Below are positions 13,353 to 22,935 of a DNA stretch of 44,407 nt, piece by piece; position 1 is the stretch's first letter; the number at the start of each line of letters is the position of its first letter. A program made the position numbers and the translations under genes. A model generated the notes under the pieces. The model had not been told where the DNA came from. It was given only the letters and a program-made list of their open reading frames with translations, and ran no database searches. Origin of the DNA: a virus; the IMG/VR virus record IMGVR_UViG_3300017527_000886, positions 1-44,407 of that record. The stretch is one strand, 5' to 3'.

Positions 13353-14807
13353 ATGACAAAACAAAAACAAATTGAACTAGCCAAAAAAGAACTTATTAGA
13401 CGAGAGCTTGCAAGAAAAAATTTAGAACATTTTGTAAGATATCTTTTTCCTAGTTATCAATTTACTGATTTTCATAAACGATATATAAAAATAATTAATA
13501 TGTTTGCTACTGGCAATATCAATAAATTAATTATTTCTATTCCACCTCAACACGGCAAATCAGAAATTTCAACAAGGTATTTAACCTCATATCTTTTTGG
13601 TAAAAATCCAGATTTTAATATTGCTCTTGGCTCTTATAATCAAACATTTGCTAGGAAGTTTTCAAGACAAATTAAAAGAATAATGAAGAATACTAATTAT
13701 AATAATATTTTTCCTAATACACAATTGCCAGGATCACATAGTGGTTATTCCGATACTAGTGACGAATGGGAACTTGTAAATAAAAAAGGTACGTTTAAAG
13801 CTGTTGGTCGTGGTGGTGGTATAACAGGTGAACCCGTAGATATAATGCTAATGGATGATCTTTACAAAGATTATGCAGAAGCTAGCAGCCCAATAATAAG
13901 AGAAAATGTTATTGATTGGTATAAAGGATCTATCAGAACTCGTTTGCATAATAATTCTAAACAACTAATTGTTTTTACCAGATGGCATGAAGAAGATTTA
14001 GTTGGATATCTTCAAGAAAATGAAAAAGTAATTGAAATAAAAAGTTTTGATGATATAAAAGAAAATCAAAATTGTTGGTATAAAATTAATTTTCAAGCTA
14101 TAAAAGAAAATGAAAAAACAAAAATAGATCCTAGAGAAAAAAAAGAACCTTTATGGCCAGAAAAACATAGTTATAAAAAGTTATTAGAAGACAAAGCACT
14201 TGACCCGGAAAAATTTGAAAGTTTACATCAAGGAAATCCCACACCATTAGAGGGCTTGCTCTATTCTCATTTTGCTGAATATGATATTCTACCTGCTGAT
14301 GCAACTTTAAAAAGATTTTATGTTGACACTGCTGATACTGGAAGTGATTTTTTATACTCAATAATTTATTCCAATTCAGGTGAATATATTTATATTCGTG
14401 ATGTTTATTGCTCAGATGAACAAGCGGAAATAACAGAACAAGCCGTGGCTGCTCAATTTCATTATAATAAAATTAATTATGGTCATGTCGAATCTAATAA
14501 TGGTGGTCGTGGTTGGGCCCGGGCAGTAGAACGGATACTCCGTCAAGAAATGAATTATAAATCATTTAATTTAGAATGGTTTCATCAAAGTGAAAATAAG
14601 GAAGCTCGAATAATTTCAAACGCTGGTAACATTCAAAAGTTTATTTTAATGCCGAAAGGTTGGAAAAATAAATATCCTTTATTTTACGAACACATAAGAA
14701 AGTTTAGAAAAAACTTTAAATCGAATGTTCATGACGATGCTCCTGATTGTCTTACTGGCGTTTACGAAAAATCACAAACTGGCTCTTTAAGAATAAGAAC
14801 GGCTTAA
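13353..14807 (+). CDS. terL: Terminase large subunit
   Basis: A 484-aa DNA-packaging motor. The ATPase has Walker A-like PPQHGKSE (residues 64-71) and Walker B DIMLMDDL (163-170). The RNase H-like nuclease begins at FYVDTADTGSDF (near 319-330), has HVESNNGGRGWARAVERI and ends near VHDDAPDCLTG, giving the three acidic residues. Length is normal for the family. It pumps DNA into the prohead through the portal and cuts the concatemer. It follows the putative TerS genes and precedes three structural genes and the portal. Confidence 0.93.
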   Translation: MTKQKQIELAKKELIRRELARKNLEHFVRYLFPSYQFTDFHKRYIKIINMFATGNINKLIISIPPQHGKSEISTRYLTSYLFGKNPDFNIALGSYNQTFARKFSRQIKRIMKNTNYNNIFPNTQLPGSHSGYSDTSDEWELVNKKGTFKAVGRGGGITGEPVDIMLMDDLYKDYAEASSPIIRENVIDWYKGSIRTRLHNNSKQLIVFTRWHEEDLVGYLQENEKVIEIKSFDDIKENQNCWYKINFQAIKENEKTKIDPREKKEPLWPEKHSYKKLLEDKALDPEKFESLHQGNPTPLEGLLYSHFAEYDILPADATLKRFYVDTADTGSDFLYSIIYSNSGEYIYIRDVYCSDEQAEITEQAVAAQFHYNKINYGHVESNNGGRGWARAVERILRQEMNYKSFNLEWFHQSENKEARIISNAGNIQKFILMPKGWKNKYPLFYEHIRKFRKNFKSNVHDDAPDCLTGVYEKSQTGSLRIRTA

Positions 14808-14816
14808 TTGCTTTTT

Positions 14817-14836
14817 TTAAAAAAACTAGTTATAAT
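14817..14836 (+). promoter_or_regulatory. Putative late promoter, copy 1
   Basis: TTAAAAAAACTAGTTATAAT, identical over all 20 nt to 18354-18373. It has a perfect -10 (TATAAT, 14831-14836) but no -35 TTGACA; the A-tract upstream may be a phage activator site. It lies between TerL and the first virion gene. Confidence 0.65.
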
Positions 14837-14872
14837 TAAAGATAATATTTTTTTAAAAAAAAGGCATGTCAA

Positions 14873-15412
14873 ATGATAATAAAAAATGCGGTTTCTACAG
14901 TTGATGAATTACAAGAACAAATTGAGCATGCTACATATGAAACAGAACATCATTTGCATAACTGGGAATCGTGGTTTGGTGCTGCAACTGCTCCATCAGG
15001 TGAAATTCATGTAGCAGATAGAATTGGTGATACAACAAATTATTTTGAAGTAGATGGTGGAAATGATACTTGGGGTGCTTGGGTACAAATTTCAGGTAGT
15101 AGTGATACACCAGCAAGAACAGGTATGACAGAATTCGATTCCCATAAATTAAAAATAGTTGATGCTGAAAGAGGGACTTCGATACATTTTATTCAAATCG
15201 GTATTGATGCTAGTGGTGCAGATGCATTATCAAATGGTAATTTTACTGAATTTGTATATGAACCACAATCAGGTAAGCTTGATGAAACGCCAATTAATAT
15301 TTTAGTAAAAAGAAAAGCGGTAGGAACAAAGGTTTGGGCTCGTGTTTGGGTTGTTGGTCAAAATACTGGTTATGTTAGATTTTTTAATGGTATTCATGAG
15401 TATGCAAGATAA
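14873..15412 (+). CDS. Probable virion structural protein
   Basis: A 179-aa protein with beta-rich sequence, e.g. IHVADRIGDTTNYFEVDGGNDTWGAWVQI and WARVWVVGQNTGYVRFFNGIHEY. The composition suggests a jelly-roll-like decoration or connector protein. It is the first gene after a late promoter and precedes two other small probable structural genes and the portal, so capsid decoration or a head fibre is likely. No family name can be given. Confidence 0.5.
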   Translation: MIIKNAVSTVDELQEQIEHATYETEHHLHNWESWFGAATAPSGEIHVADRIGDTTNYFEVDGGNDTWGAWVQISGSSDTPARTGMTEFDSHKLKIVDAERGTSIHFIQIGIDASGADALSNGNFTEFVYEPQSGKLDETPINILVKRKAVGTKVWARVWVVGQNTGYVRFFNGIHEYAR

Positions 15413-15432
15413 TATTTTAAATGTAAATGTAA

Positions 15433-15792
15433 ATGTTAATGTTAATTCGTAATACTAATTATTATAATTTATTAGGTGGAATTATAACTGATTTAGGAAT
15501 TATTGATTCACAAGGTGTTTATGAAATATATGATATTTTTGAAGATACTATTAATAAAAATATTTTTAATAGTCAATTATTATTTAATAATGTTTCGATT
15601 GGATATAGATTAATACTTATAAATGATGGACGTGGAAAAATTAAAATTAAATTTAATAGTATTGATCAGCAAGATCAAACAATTAATAATAAAGAAACTT
15701 TTATTTTTAATGGATTTAAATTTAAAAATGTTTATTTAAGTAATACAAGCAATAGAAATGCTAATTATAGAATAAGAATTGAAGGTGTTTAA
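15433..15792 (+). CDS. Probable small structural protein
   Basis: A 119-aa Asn/Ile-rich protein with beta-strand-like repeats (GYRLILINDGRGKIKIKF, NRNANYRIRIEGV). The start is in a short hexamer repeat (AAATGT/TTAATG units) that gives several in-frame ATGs broken by TAA codons; ATG 15433 is the first with an open frame. Function unknown; context suggests a virion part. Confidence 0.45.
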   Translation: MLMLIRNTNYYNLLGGIITDLGIIDSQGVYEIYDIFEDTINKNIFNSQLLFNNVSIGYRLILINDGRGKIKIKFNSIDQQDQTINNKETFIFNGFKFKNVYLSNTSNRNANYRIRIEGV

Positions 15793-15870
15793 TTAATAAT
15801 TAATATAAAATTATTACAGCACAACAAATAAATGAATTATTAAAATTTAATAAATAATTAGGAGTTTAAA

Positions 15871-16248
15871 ATGGCATTTACAGGAAATTTATACGATTAT
15901 GAACGATGGCAAGAATTTGATTATTATGTTTCATCAACAGGCGGTGTTGTGAATGAATCGCTTAGTTCACCAAATGGTAAACGATGGAAATTAAATGAAG
16001 TTAGAATAAAATTCAGTTCTGCATTCGCATCAGTAGAGGATTTTGTTGTTAAAATTAGTTCTATTCTAGGTAGTTATTATGATCAAAAATTAGTCTCAGT
16101 AGCACTAAACGGTGTTTTAAATTATTTAAATCAATTTGAAAATGGAATACATTTAAGTGCAAGTGATACATTAAATGTAACAATGAGTGCTGCTGCTGGT
16201 GTAAATGATCTTGGTATTCAATTAATTGGCTGGGCAGTGTCAGGATAA
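15871..16248 (+). CDS. Probable small structural protein
   Basis: A 125-aa protein with a strong TTAGGAGTTTAAA ribosome-binding site. Beta-rich: VRIKFSSAFASVEDFVVKISS, LSASDTLNVTMSAAAGVNDLGIQLIGWAVSG. The last part resembles generic surface-exposed virion proteins. Its stop overlaps the portal start (TAATG). No family is recognised. Confidence 0.45.
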   Translation: MAFTGNLYDYERWQEFDYYVSSTGGVVNESLSSPNGKRWKLNEVRIKFSSAFASVEDFVVKISSILGSYYDQKLVSVALNGVLNYLNQFENGIHLSASDTLNVTMSAAAGVNDLGIQLIGWAVSG

Positions 16249-17555
16249 TGTTTTTTTTTAAAAGAAAGGAAAAGAAAAAACAAGTAAGCGGTTTTATCCT
16301 TCCAAGAAATCAACAAAAAGTAAGTTCTCCAAAGGATTACGAAAAGTTTTCAAAAGAAACTTATATGCGAAATATTATTGCATTTAGATGTATCGATTAT
16401 AGAGCAAAAAGTTTTAGCGCAGTTCCTTGGAATGTTTATAATAATTCTACTAAAGAAAAAAACGAGAATCATAATTTTAATAACATTTTTACTTATGCAA
16501 ATATTAATGATGGTTGGGGTTTTTACGTTTATAAAGAATTATCTTATCGTTTAATTTCTGGTAATAGTTATACGCAAGGAATTTCTCTAGGTGGTAAAAT
16601 AGATGCCAATTCTATAAAAGAATTACATATATTGAGACCTGATAAAATGAAGATCATAAAAAATAATGACGATATTTTATTGGGTTATAGTTATCATAAA
16701 AATCCAAATAAAGAGCCTATTATTTTTGAAGTAGATCCTATTACTGGTGAAAGTGAAATAATGCAAGTAAAATTATTCCATCCATTAGATGATTTTTATG
16801 GTTTAGCACCAACAGAGCCTGCTAGTTATGATATTGACTCATCAAATGAAGCTACAAAATGGAATTTTAATATCATGCAAAATGAAGGTCGTCCCGGCAT
16901 GGTTATTACTGTTGACGGACAGCTTACAGAAGAACAATATGAACGACTTAAAGAGCAATTAAATAGCATGTATGAAGGATCTAAAAATGCTGGTAGATCA
17001 TTAATACTTGACGGTATGAGTGTTGACGCTAAGCCATATAATTGGAGCCCAAAAGAAATGGACTGGTTAGAATCTAATCGTGAAATGTCAAGACGAATTT
17101 GTATTGCTTATGGTGTACCACCTTTATTGATTAATATTCCTGGCGATTCGACATATAATAATTATAAAGAAGCAAGAACAGCGTTTTGGGAAGATACTGT
17201 TATTCCGGATTTAAATTTATATAAATCAGAATTAAATAATTGGTTATTTAGAAATGATGTTAATTTTGCAAATTATGATTTATCCAAGATTCCTGCTTTT
17301 TCTGAAAAACAAGAACAATTATGGGAACGTGCCGAAAAATCTACTTTCTTGACTATTAATGAGAAAAGAGAGATGGTTAATCTTGACCCGGTTTCTGATG
17401 GTGATATTGTTTTAGTTTCTGGCAATATGTTACCGCTTGGTTTTGAAAAAGATATTCCCAATAGTGTTGATGACCAGGCAAAAAAAGAAATTTCTAATTT
17501 AAAAAAACTTGGATATACTGAGGAACAATCTCAAATAATGCTTGGATTAAAATGA
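16248..17555 (+). CDS. Portal protein, HK97 family
   Basis: A 435-aa protein matching HK97-type portals: N-terminal SKETYMRNIIAFRCIDYRAKSFSAVPW, the middle VKLFHPLDDFYGLAPTEPASYDIDSSNEATKWN and the clip/stem region GVPPLLINIPGDSTYNNYKEARTAFWEDTVIP. It forms the dodecameric ring at one capsid vertex through which TerL drives DNA. The size is typical. It is followed directly by a Mu-F-like minor head protein. Confidence 0.93.
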   Translation: MFFFKRKEKKKQVSGFILPRNQQKVSSPKDYEKFSKETYMRNIIAFRCIDYRAKSFSAVPWNVYNNSTKEKNENHNFNNIFTYANINDGWGFYVYKELSYRLISGNSYTQGISLGGKIDANSIKELHILRPDKMKIIKNNDDILLGYSYHKNPNKEPIIFEVDPITGESEIMQVKLFHPLDDFYGLAPTEPASYDIDSSNEATKWNFNIMQNEGRPGMVITVDGQLTEEQYERLKEQLNSMYEGSKNAGRSLILDGMSVDAKPYNWSPKEMDWLESNREMSRRICIAYGVPPLLINIPGDSTYNNYKEARTAFWEDTVIPDLNLYKSELNNWLFRNDVNFANYDLSKIPAFSEKQEQLWERAEKSTFLTINEKREMVNLDPVSDGDIVLVSGNMLPLGFEKDIPNSVDDQAKKEISNLKKLGYTEEQSQIMLGLK

Positions 17556-18325
17556 TTAATATTACTAATCGTAAACAAAAAATACGATTACATAATTTTA
17601 TTATAAAAAAACAAGATAGAAATGAAATATCATTTAGAAATTTAACTAAACAAATCTTGCGAAAACAATGGCGCAATGCTATTGATGATATAGAATCCGG
17701 AAATACAAATATTAATTATAATATTAATAAATATACGATAGATTTATTAAATGTTTTTAGAAATCAATATAAATTAATTAGTAAAGAATATTTTGATTTT
17801 ACTTTTGATTTTATTGAAGAAAATAAAAGCTATGTTTTTTATGAAAAAAAAGATACTGAAAATATTTTTCAAACTACTATTGATCGTTGGATAGAAACAG
17901 AAGCATTAAAAGAGGTAGTTAGTATTATTAATCCTAATACTATTAAAGCTATAAAATTAATTATTAAAAAAGGTATTGACGACGGTAAATCGTATAGTGA
18001 AATAGCAAGTGATATGAAAAAAGCTGAGTCAAGTATAAATTCTGTAAGAGCTGCAATGATAGCACGTACAGAAGTACATAATGCTTTTGCTAAAACAGTG
18101 GATGAAACAATTAAAGCGAGTGGATTACGAATAAGTCTTAAAGAGTGGGCTTCATTTATCGATGATCGGACACGAATTAGTCATGTAAATGTAGGTGGTA
18201 CACGTGTTGAAATGAAAGAGTTTTTTTTAGTTGGTTCAGATAAGATGTTATATCCAGGTGATAGTGCAAATGGTGGTCCAGATAATTTAATAAGATGTCG
18301 GTGTATTCTTTTTTATTATACGTAA
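17552..18325 (+). CDS. Mu gpF/SPP1 gp7-like minor head protein
   Basis: A 257-aa protein. The C-terminal ~120 residues carry the head-morphogenesis signature: MIARTEVHNAFAKTVDE, then EWASFIDDRTRISHVNVGGTRV and GGPDNLIRCRCILFY, containing the conserved Cys-x-Cys. Such proteins associate with the portal inside the prohead. It overlaps the portal by 4 nt. Confidence 0.88.
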   Translation: MINITNRKQKIRLHNFIIKKQDRNEISFRNLTKQILRKQWRNAIDDIESGNTNINYNINKYTIDLLNVFRNQYKLISKEYFDFTFDFIEENKSYVFYEKKDTENIFQTTIDRWIETEALKEVVSIINPNTIKAIKLIIKKGIDDGKSYSEIASDMKKAESSINSVRAAMIARTEVHNAFAKTVDETIKASGLRISLKEWASFIDDRTRISHVNVGGTRVEMKEFFLVGSDKMLYPGDSANGGPDNLIRCRCILFYYT

Positions 18326-18353
18326 AAAAAATAAAAGGTGTGTATATTCTTTT

Positions 18354-18373
18354 TTAAAAAAACTAGTTATAAT
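18354..18373 (+). promoter_or_regulatory. Putative late promoter, copy 2
   Basis: TTAAAAAAACTAGTTATAAT, an exact 20-nt copy of 14817-14836. It has a perfect TATAAT and lies 17 nt before the ATG of the protease gene, so it would boost the protease-capsid pair. Confidence 0.65.
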
Positions 18374-18389
18374 TAAATAAGGTTAATTT

Positions 18390-19058
18390 ATGGAAACAAA
18401 AAATTTAAATGTTGATGATTTTGAATTAAAAACAGAGGGTTCTGATATTGGTATTTTTACTGGTTATGGATCAACTTTTGGCGGTCAACCCGATAGTTAT
18501 GGTGATATTGTTGAAAAAGGAGCTTTTCTAAACACTATTAAAAAAGGTGGTAGAAATGGCACAGGTGTTGCTATGTTATGGCAGCATTCATTTGATAGGC
18601 CTATCGGAACATGGTCTGAAATGGATGAAGATTCAAAAGGTTTAAAAGTACGCGGACAGCTAGCGATTAAATCAACAGATGGATCTGATATGTTTGAATT
18701 AATGAAAATTAAAGCAGTAAAAAGTTTATCGATTGGTTATGATACTGTTTCTTATGAAACTGATGAAAAAAAGCAAATTAGAAATTTAAAAGAAGTTAAT
18801 CTATGGGAGATTTCCCCTGTTGTATTTCCTGCTAATACAAGAGCAACTATAACAAATGTAAAATCAATGATTGAAGATGCTAACAATGAACGTGAATTAG
18901 AACATTCTCTGCGTGATGCTGGATTGTCTAATAGCGCAAGCAAGTTTATTGTTAGCCTCTGCAAAGATAAGCTTTTTGAGAGAAAAAGCAAAAAACAAGA
19001 TTATATGATACCACTTTTTAAGTGTATTCATGAAATCAATGAACAAATTAAAAATTAA
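18390..19058 (+). CDS. Prohead maturation protease, HK97 type
   Basis: A 222-aa serine protease of the HK97 prohead-protease family. Seen: GYGSTFGGQPDSYGDIVEKGAF at residues 25-46, catalytic His66 in MLWQHSFDRPIG and Ser114 in KSLSIGYDT, followed by WEISPVVFPANTRA. It cleaves the N-terminal scaffold domain of the capsid protein during maturation. Followed by the capsid gene after 15 nt. Confidence 0.92.
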   Translation: METKNLNVDDFELKTEGSDIGIFTGYGSTFGGQPDSYGDIVEKGAFLNTIKKGGRNGTGVAMLWQHSFDRPIGTWSEMDEDSKGLKVRGQLAIKSTDGSDMFELMKIKAVKSLSIGYDTVSYETDEKKQIRNLKEVNLWEISPVVFPANTRATITNVKSMIEDANNERELEHSLRDAGLSNSASKFIVSLCKDKLFERKSKKQDYMIPLFKCIHEINEQIKN

Positions 19059-19073
19059 ATAAAGGATTTAAAA

Positions 19074-20453
19074 ATGGCAAAAGAAGATTTTGAAAATTCA
19101 CAAGAGCAAAAAGAAGTACATGAAAAAGTACTCAATGAAGTAAAAAGCCTTGGTGAAAATATAAAAGAGCAAAAAGAAGAACAATTAAAAAATTATAGTA
19201 ATTTAAAAAGTACTTTTGATTCAGGTCGTTCTGAAACAGATGAAAAAGTATTAAAATTAAAAGAAGATATTTTAACACGTCAAGAAGAACTTGACAAAAA
19301 ATTTGCTGAAAATCAAAAGCAAATTGAAAATATTGAACTTGCTTTGAAACGACCTGGTGGAATAGGTAGTGGAAATAATGTTTCTGAAATTGAACAAAAA
19401 GAAGTTGTTCAATTTTTTAATTCAGTTGCATCCGGACGTGGTGAAAGTGTTTCTACTCAAAAATCAAGAGAAATCGATTATAATGTTGATTCTTATCGAG
19501 AATATAAAAACGCTTTTAATCAATTTTTAGTTGGTGTATGTGATCCTAAAAATGCAATATTAAACCCAGAAGCAGCAAAAGCATTATCTGTTGGTGTTGA
19601 TTCTGATGGTGGATATCGTGTACCTACTGATATGAGTAATAAAATTATTGAACGTGTTTACGAACTTGACCCTATTAGACAGCTTGCAAATGTTGAAACT
19701 ATTTCAAGTGATTCAATGGAGATAGATGTTGACTGGGATGAATTTTCTGCTGGTTGGGTAAATGAAACAGGAACACGTTCTGAAACAGATACAGCAAAAG
19801 TTGGTAAAGAAAAGATTTTTGTACATGAAATGTATGCACAACCTAAATCAACACAAAAATTTCTTGATGATGCTGCTGTAAATGTTGAATCTTGGATTTC
19901 AAGAAAAGTTGCACGACGTTTTGCAAGACTAGAAGGTGCTGCTTTTGTTTCTGGCGATGGTTCAGAAAAGCCAAGAGGTTTTTTAACTTATGCTAATGGT
20001 ACTAGTCGTGGTCAAATTGAACAAATAAACATGGGTGCTGCTGCTGCAATTACAGCAGATGGCTTTACAGAAATTAAATATTCTATGGTTGAAGATTATC
20101 TTGAAAGAGGTACTTGGCTAATGAATCGTACAACTTTAAAAGATACTATGCTATTAAAAAATGGTGTAGGTGATTATATCTGGAAGCCTAGTATGATTGC
20201 GTCTGATCCAATATCAACTATACTTGGTTCACCTGTTAGAATGTCAACTACTATGCCAACAATAGCAGCGAATTCATTGTCAGTAGTTTATGCAGATTGG
20301 CAAGAATCTTATACAATTGTTGATAGATTAGGTATTTCAATTCAACGTGATCCATATACTGATAAGCCATTTGTATTATTTTATACTACAAAAAGAACTG
20401 GTGGACAAGTAGTTAATTTTCAAGCAATTAAAATCGGTAAAATTTCTGCTTAA
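19074..20453 (+). CDS. Major capsid protein, HK97 family
   Basis: A 459-aa protein. Residues ~1-105 are a Lys/Glu-rich coiled coil, the delta (scaffold) domain removed by the protease. The HK97-fold part starts near 110 and contains VDSDGGYRVPTDMSNKIIERV, FVSGDGSEKPRGFLTY and a C-terminal LGSPVRMSTTMPTI...VVYADWQESYTIVDR. These are the usual family landmarks. It builds the icosahedral shell. Confidence 0.93.
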   Translation: MAKEDFENSQEQKEVHEKVLNEVKSLGENIKEQKEEQLKNYSNLKSTFDSGRSETDEKVLKLKEDILTRQEELDKKFAENQKQIENIELALKRPGGIGSGNNVSEIEQKEVVQFFNSVASGRGESVSTQKSREIDYNVDSYREYKNAFNQFLVGVCDPKNAILNPEAAKALSVGVDSDGGYRVPTDMSNKIIERVYELDPIRQLANVETISSDSMEIDVDWDEFSAGWVNETGTRSETDTAKVGKEKIFVHEMYAQPKSTQKFLDDAAVNVESWISRKVARRFARLEGAAFVSGDGSEKPRGFLTYANGTSRGQIEQINMGAAAAITADGFTEIKYSMVEDYLERGTWLMNRTTLKDTMLLKNGVGDYIWKPSMIASDPISTILGSPVRMSTTMPTIAANSLSVVYADWQESYTIVDRLGISIQRDPYTDKPFVLFYTTKRTGGQVVNFQAIKIGKISA

Positions 20454-20477
20454 TTAAGCAAATAATAGGAGAAAAAA

Positions 20478-20975
20478 ATGTCAAGAGAAAATTATAGTAG
20501 TTTTAAATATTTTGATGCATGGACTGCGGATCTGATTTCAGATGCACAGGGAGACCAGGCTGGTAATACAATTGATATGCGTGGTTATAATGCGGTTACT
20601 GTAGCATTTAATGTTGCAAGTTTAGCAAGTGCTGGTGCCATGGGTGCTAATGACTTAATACTTGTTATTTTACAACATGGTTTAGCAAGTGCTGCTGGTG
20701 TTTCTGCATGGTCAATTATTCCAAATAGTCAATTGATAAATTCCGTTTATGGCGGTTATGATTCAACTGGCGAAACAGGTATTTTCGCTTCTTTAGCATC
20801 AACAACAGATGTGACTGCACATTCAGAAATCTTTTTTACTGGTTATAAAAAAGATACTCTGCATAGATATTTACGTATTTTAGTGCGTAATTCTGATGCA
20901 GCAAGTGCTGGTTGGGCTGCTGGTGTTGCTATACTTGGTGAACCTGATACATGGGCTGTTAACGAGTCTATTTAA
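20478..20975 (+). CDS. Probable head decoration or structural protein
   Basis: A 165-aa Ala/Ser-rich protein directly after the capsid gene, with AGGAG upstream. Its sequence (NTIDMRGYNAVTVAFNVASL..., LHRYLRILVRNSDAASAGWAAGVAILG) suggests a beta-sandwich. Position after the capsid gene favours a shell-stabilising decoration protein. It ends before a terminator. Confidence 0.5.
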   Translation: MSRENYSSFKYFDAWTADLISDAQGDQAGNTIDMRGYNAVTVAFNVASLASAGAMGANDLILVILQHGLASAAGVSAWSIIPNSQLINSVYGGYDSTGETGIFASLASTTDVTAHSEIFFTGYKKDTLHRYLRILVRNSDAASAGWAAGVAILGEPDTWAVNESI

Positions 20976-20988
20976 GATTTGTTGTTTT

Positions 20989-21014
20989 AAGGGGCCTTCG
21001 TGTCCCTTTTTTTT
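20989..21014 (+). terminator. Rho-independent terminator after capsid genes
   Basis: AAGGGGCC, tetraloop TTCG, TGTCCCTT with 7 pairs including one G-U, followed by a run of T. A standard intrinsic terminator, which may lower transcription of connector and tail genes relative to capsid. Confidence 0.75.
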
Positions 21015-21035
21015 ATTTTATCAAAGGAGATTTAA

Positions 21036-21545
21036 ATGGCAGGACAAAATGGAGATTATCCAAATTCTAAAGTAGGTATTGAACAAGGAGCTGAAAAGTT
21101 ATTTGTTGATTCAGATGGATATTTTAATTTTGCTGGTAATGATGTTACCGGACAACAATTAAATGAACTTCTATATCTTCAAATGCAAAAAAGTATTATA
21201 GCTAATTCAGCTGGTGTTTTATCTGTAATTAATTTACCTTCAACATATGGACTTATACAATTTAGTTTAGCAACGGCAGCAAGTAATGCTTCTGCATGGT
21301 TGACTTCTGGTCCTAGAGTTGGACAGGAATTAATTTTACAAATGTTAACAGACAATTCTGTTGCATCGGTTTTTATTAGTACAAGTGGCTGTACTATTAT
21401 CGGTACTCGTTTTGGTGATATTTCAAGTATTACATTACACCAGTCAGCAGCGTCAAATGGTTTTATCAGATTAAAATGTTTTACCGCTGGTGCATGGTCA
21501 ATTATTGAAAGGAATGGAGCAACTGAGGAAAGAGTTTCATCATGA
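21036..21545 (+). CDS. Probable virion structural protein
   Basis: A 169-aa protein (AAAGGAG site). It starts MAGQNGDYPNSKVGIEQGAEKLFVDSDG, with a middle LSVINLPSTYGLIQFSL and beta-rich C-terminus. Similar proteins in head modules are decoration or head-fibre subunits. The next gene overlaps its stop. Confidence 0.5.
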   Translation: MAGQNGDYPNSKVGIEQGAEKLFVDSDGYFNFAGNDVTGQQLNELLYLQMQKSIIANSAGVLSVINLPSTYGLIQFSLATAASNASAWLTSGPRVGQELILQMLTDNSVASVFISTSGCTIIGTRFGDISSITLHQSAASNGFIRLKCFTAGAWSIIERNGATEERVSS

Positions 21546-21886
21546 TTAATGTTAAATTTCTTAATAAATTTAAATTTTCACCAAACGGTATTGACATTAT
21601 AATTTATAATAAAGATCAAATTTGTGAAATTGAAAATGAATGTTTTCGTATTGCCAATAGTTTAAAATTAATTAAAGAAATTAAAGAAGAAATTATTGAT
21701 CCAAAGAAAACATCAGAAGAAATAAAAAAAACGGAAAAAGAAGCTGCAAAAAAAGCAAAAGCAGAAGCAAAGGCTAAAGCAAAAGAAGAAGCAGAAGCAA
21801 AAGAAGAAGCAGAAGAAGAAGCAAAAAATAAAAAACAAAACCTTGCACAAGCAGAAGTACAGGGAAAAACTGAAGAAGGACATTAA
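21542..21886 (+). CDS. Hypothetical protein with Lys/Ala/Glu-rich tail
   Basis: A 114-aa protein. Residues 1-50 are an ordinary small domain; residues ~60-100 are almost only Lys, Ala and Glu, forming a long charged helix as in TolA-like linkers. The DNA there is a GAAGAAGCA/GCAAAAGCA-type repeat that may expand or shrink. It lies between the head and connector genes, so it may be a minor head or connector accessory protein. Confidence 0.5.
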   Translation: MINVKFLNKFKFSPNGIDIIIYNKDQICEIENECFRIANSLKLIKEIKEEIIDPKKTSEEIKKTEKEAAKKAKAEAKAKAKEEAEAKEEAEEEAKNKKQNLAQAEVQGKTEEGH

Positions 21887-21892
21887 AAAATA

Positions 21893-22486
21893 ATGTTAAT
21901 TAATCCACTTCCAAATACTGTAATCAATCGTAAAATCGTTTTAAATACTGATACGACAGTTGAACCAATAACAACTACAGAATTAAAATTCTGGGGTAGA
22001 ATAGACGGTGATTATGAAGATACTATTTTGGAAGGGATTATTAAAACAGCAAGAAAAAATGTTGAGGATTATATAAGACAAACTTTAATTCAAAAAACAT
22101 TAGAAATGCATCTTGATTCATGGGATTATAATAATTATGAATTACCGCTTGGTCCAGTTATTTCAATAAGTTCTATTGTAACATTGGATGAAGATGATTC
22201 AGAAACTACTTATAATGATGATTATTATTATCTTACAAAAGGGCAACCGCAAAAAGTTGTAATAAAACAAGATGCCTCTGATCCGATTAATACAGAGCGT
22301 GATTTTGGTGGATATAAAATAACATATTTAGCTGGTTATGGTACTACCGCAGATGATGTACCACAAGCTATAAAAGATGGTGTTTTACTTTGGGCCACAT
22401 GGATTTATGAAAATCGTGATCCTAATCCTGAACCACCAGAAGTAGTTAAAAATGCACTTAGAAATTTTATACAAATAAGATTATGA
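21893..22486 (+). CDS. Head-tail connector, gp6/phiE125 gp8-like
   Basis: A 197-aa protein. It shows the family pattern: ITTTELKFWGRIDGDYEDTILEGIIKTARKNVEDYIRQTLIQ near residues 25-66, LPLGPVISISSIV, and YKITYLAGYG...VPQAIKDGVLLWATWIYENR in the C-terminal half. It forms the ring under the portal. Neighbours are the expected head-closure and completion genes. Confidence 0.85.
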   Translation: MLINPLPNTVINRKIVLNTDTTVEPITTTELKFWGRIDGDYEDTILEGIIKTARKNVEDYIRQTLIQKTLEMHLDSWDYNNYELPLGPVISISSIVTLDEDDSETTYNDDYYYLTKGQPQKVVIKQDASDPINTERDFGGYKITYLAGYGTTADDVPQAIKDGVLLWATWIYENRDPNPEPPEVVKNALRNFIQIRL

Positions 22487-22935
22487 GATATTTAGCACCT
22501 AAATTAAAACATCGTATTCAAATTAAACAAGCTCAACAAGGTTTAGGGCAATCAAGATATAATAGAGAATATGAAACAGTAATTACATTATGGGCATTTA
22601 TTGAGATATTAAATAAAACAGGAACTAATTTTGGAACTGAATCTATAAAATATCAAAATATAGGTACTGAAGATACTCATAAAATTACATTAAGAACTTC
22701 TGGTTTACTTGGTTTAGGGAAATCTTTTACAAGTGGTTTTAGTATTGGTGTTAATACCATAAAAGATGAAAATGAATTAAAAGCAAATTATTTTATTTTC
22801 CATCAAAGATATAGCACAATAAGAGGACGATTATTAAAAATAAATAGAATTATGCGAGATGAACAGTTTAATGAGTTTGTAACTTTACGATGTGGTGAAG
22901 TTGAAGAACAAGGAACGGGAGCTTTTAACGAATGA
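22483..22935 (+). CDS. Head closure protein (head-tail joining family)
   Basis: A 150-aa protein. The start LAPKLKHRIQIKQAQQ...YETVITLWAFIEI is characteristic of SPP1 gp16/HK97 gp-like adaptors, and the end has LKINRIMRDEQFNEFVTLRC. It plugs the connector after packaging and binds the tail. Overlaps its neighbours on both sides by 4 nt. Confidence 0.8.
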   Translation: MRYLAPKLKHRIQIKQAQQGLGQSRYNREYETVITLWAFIEILNKTGTNFGTESIKYQNIGTEDTHKITLRTSGLLGLGKSFTSGFSIGVNTIKDENELKANYFIFHQRYSTIRGRLLKINRIMRDEQFNEFVTLRCGEVEEQGTGAFNE

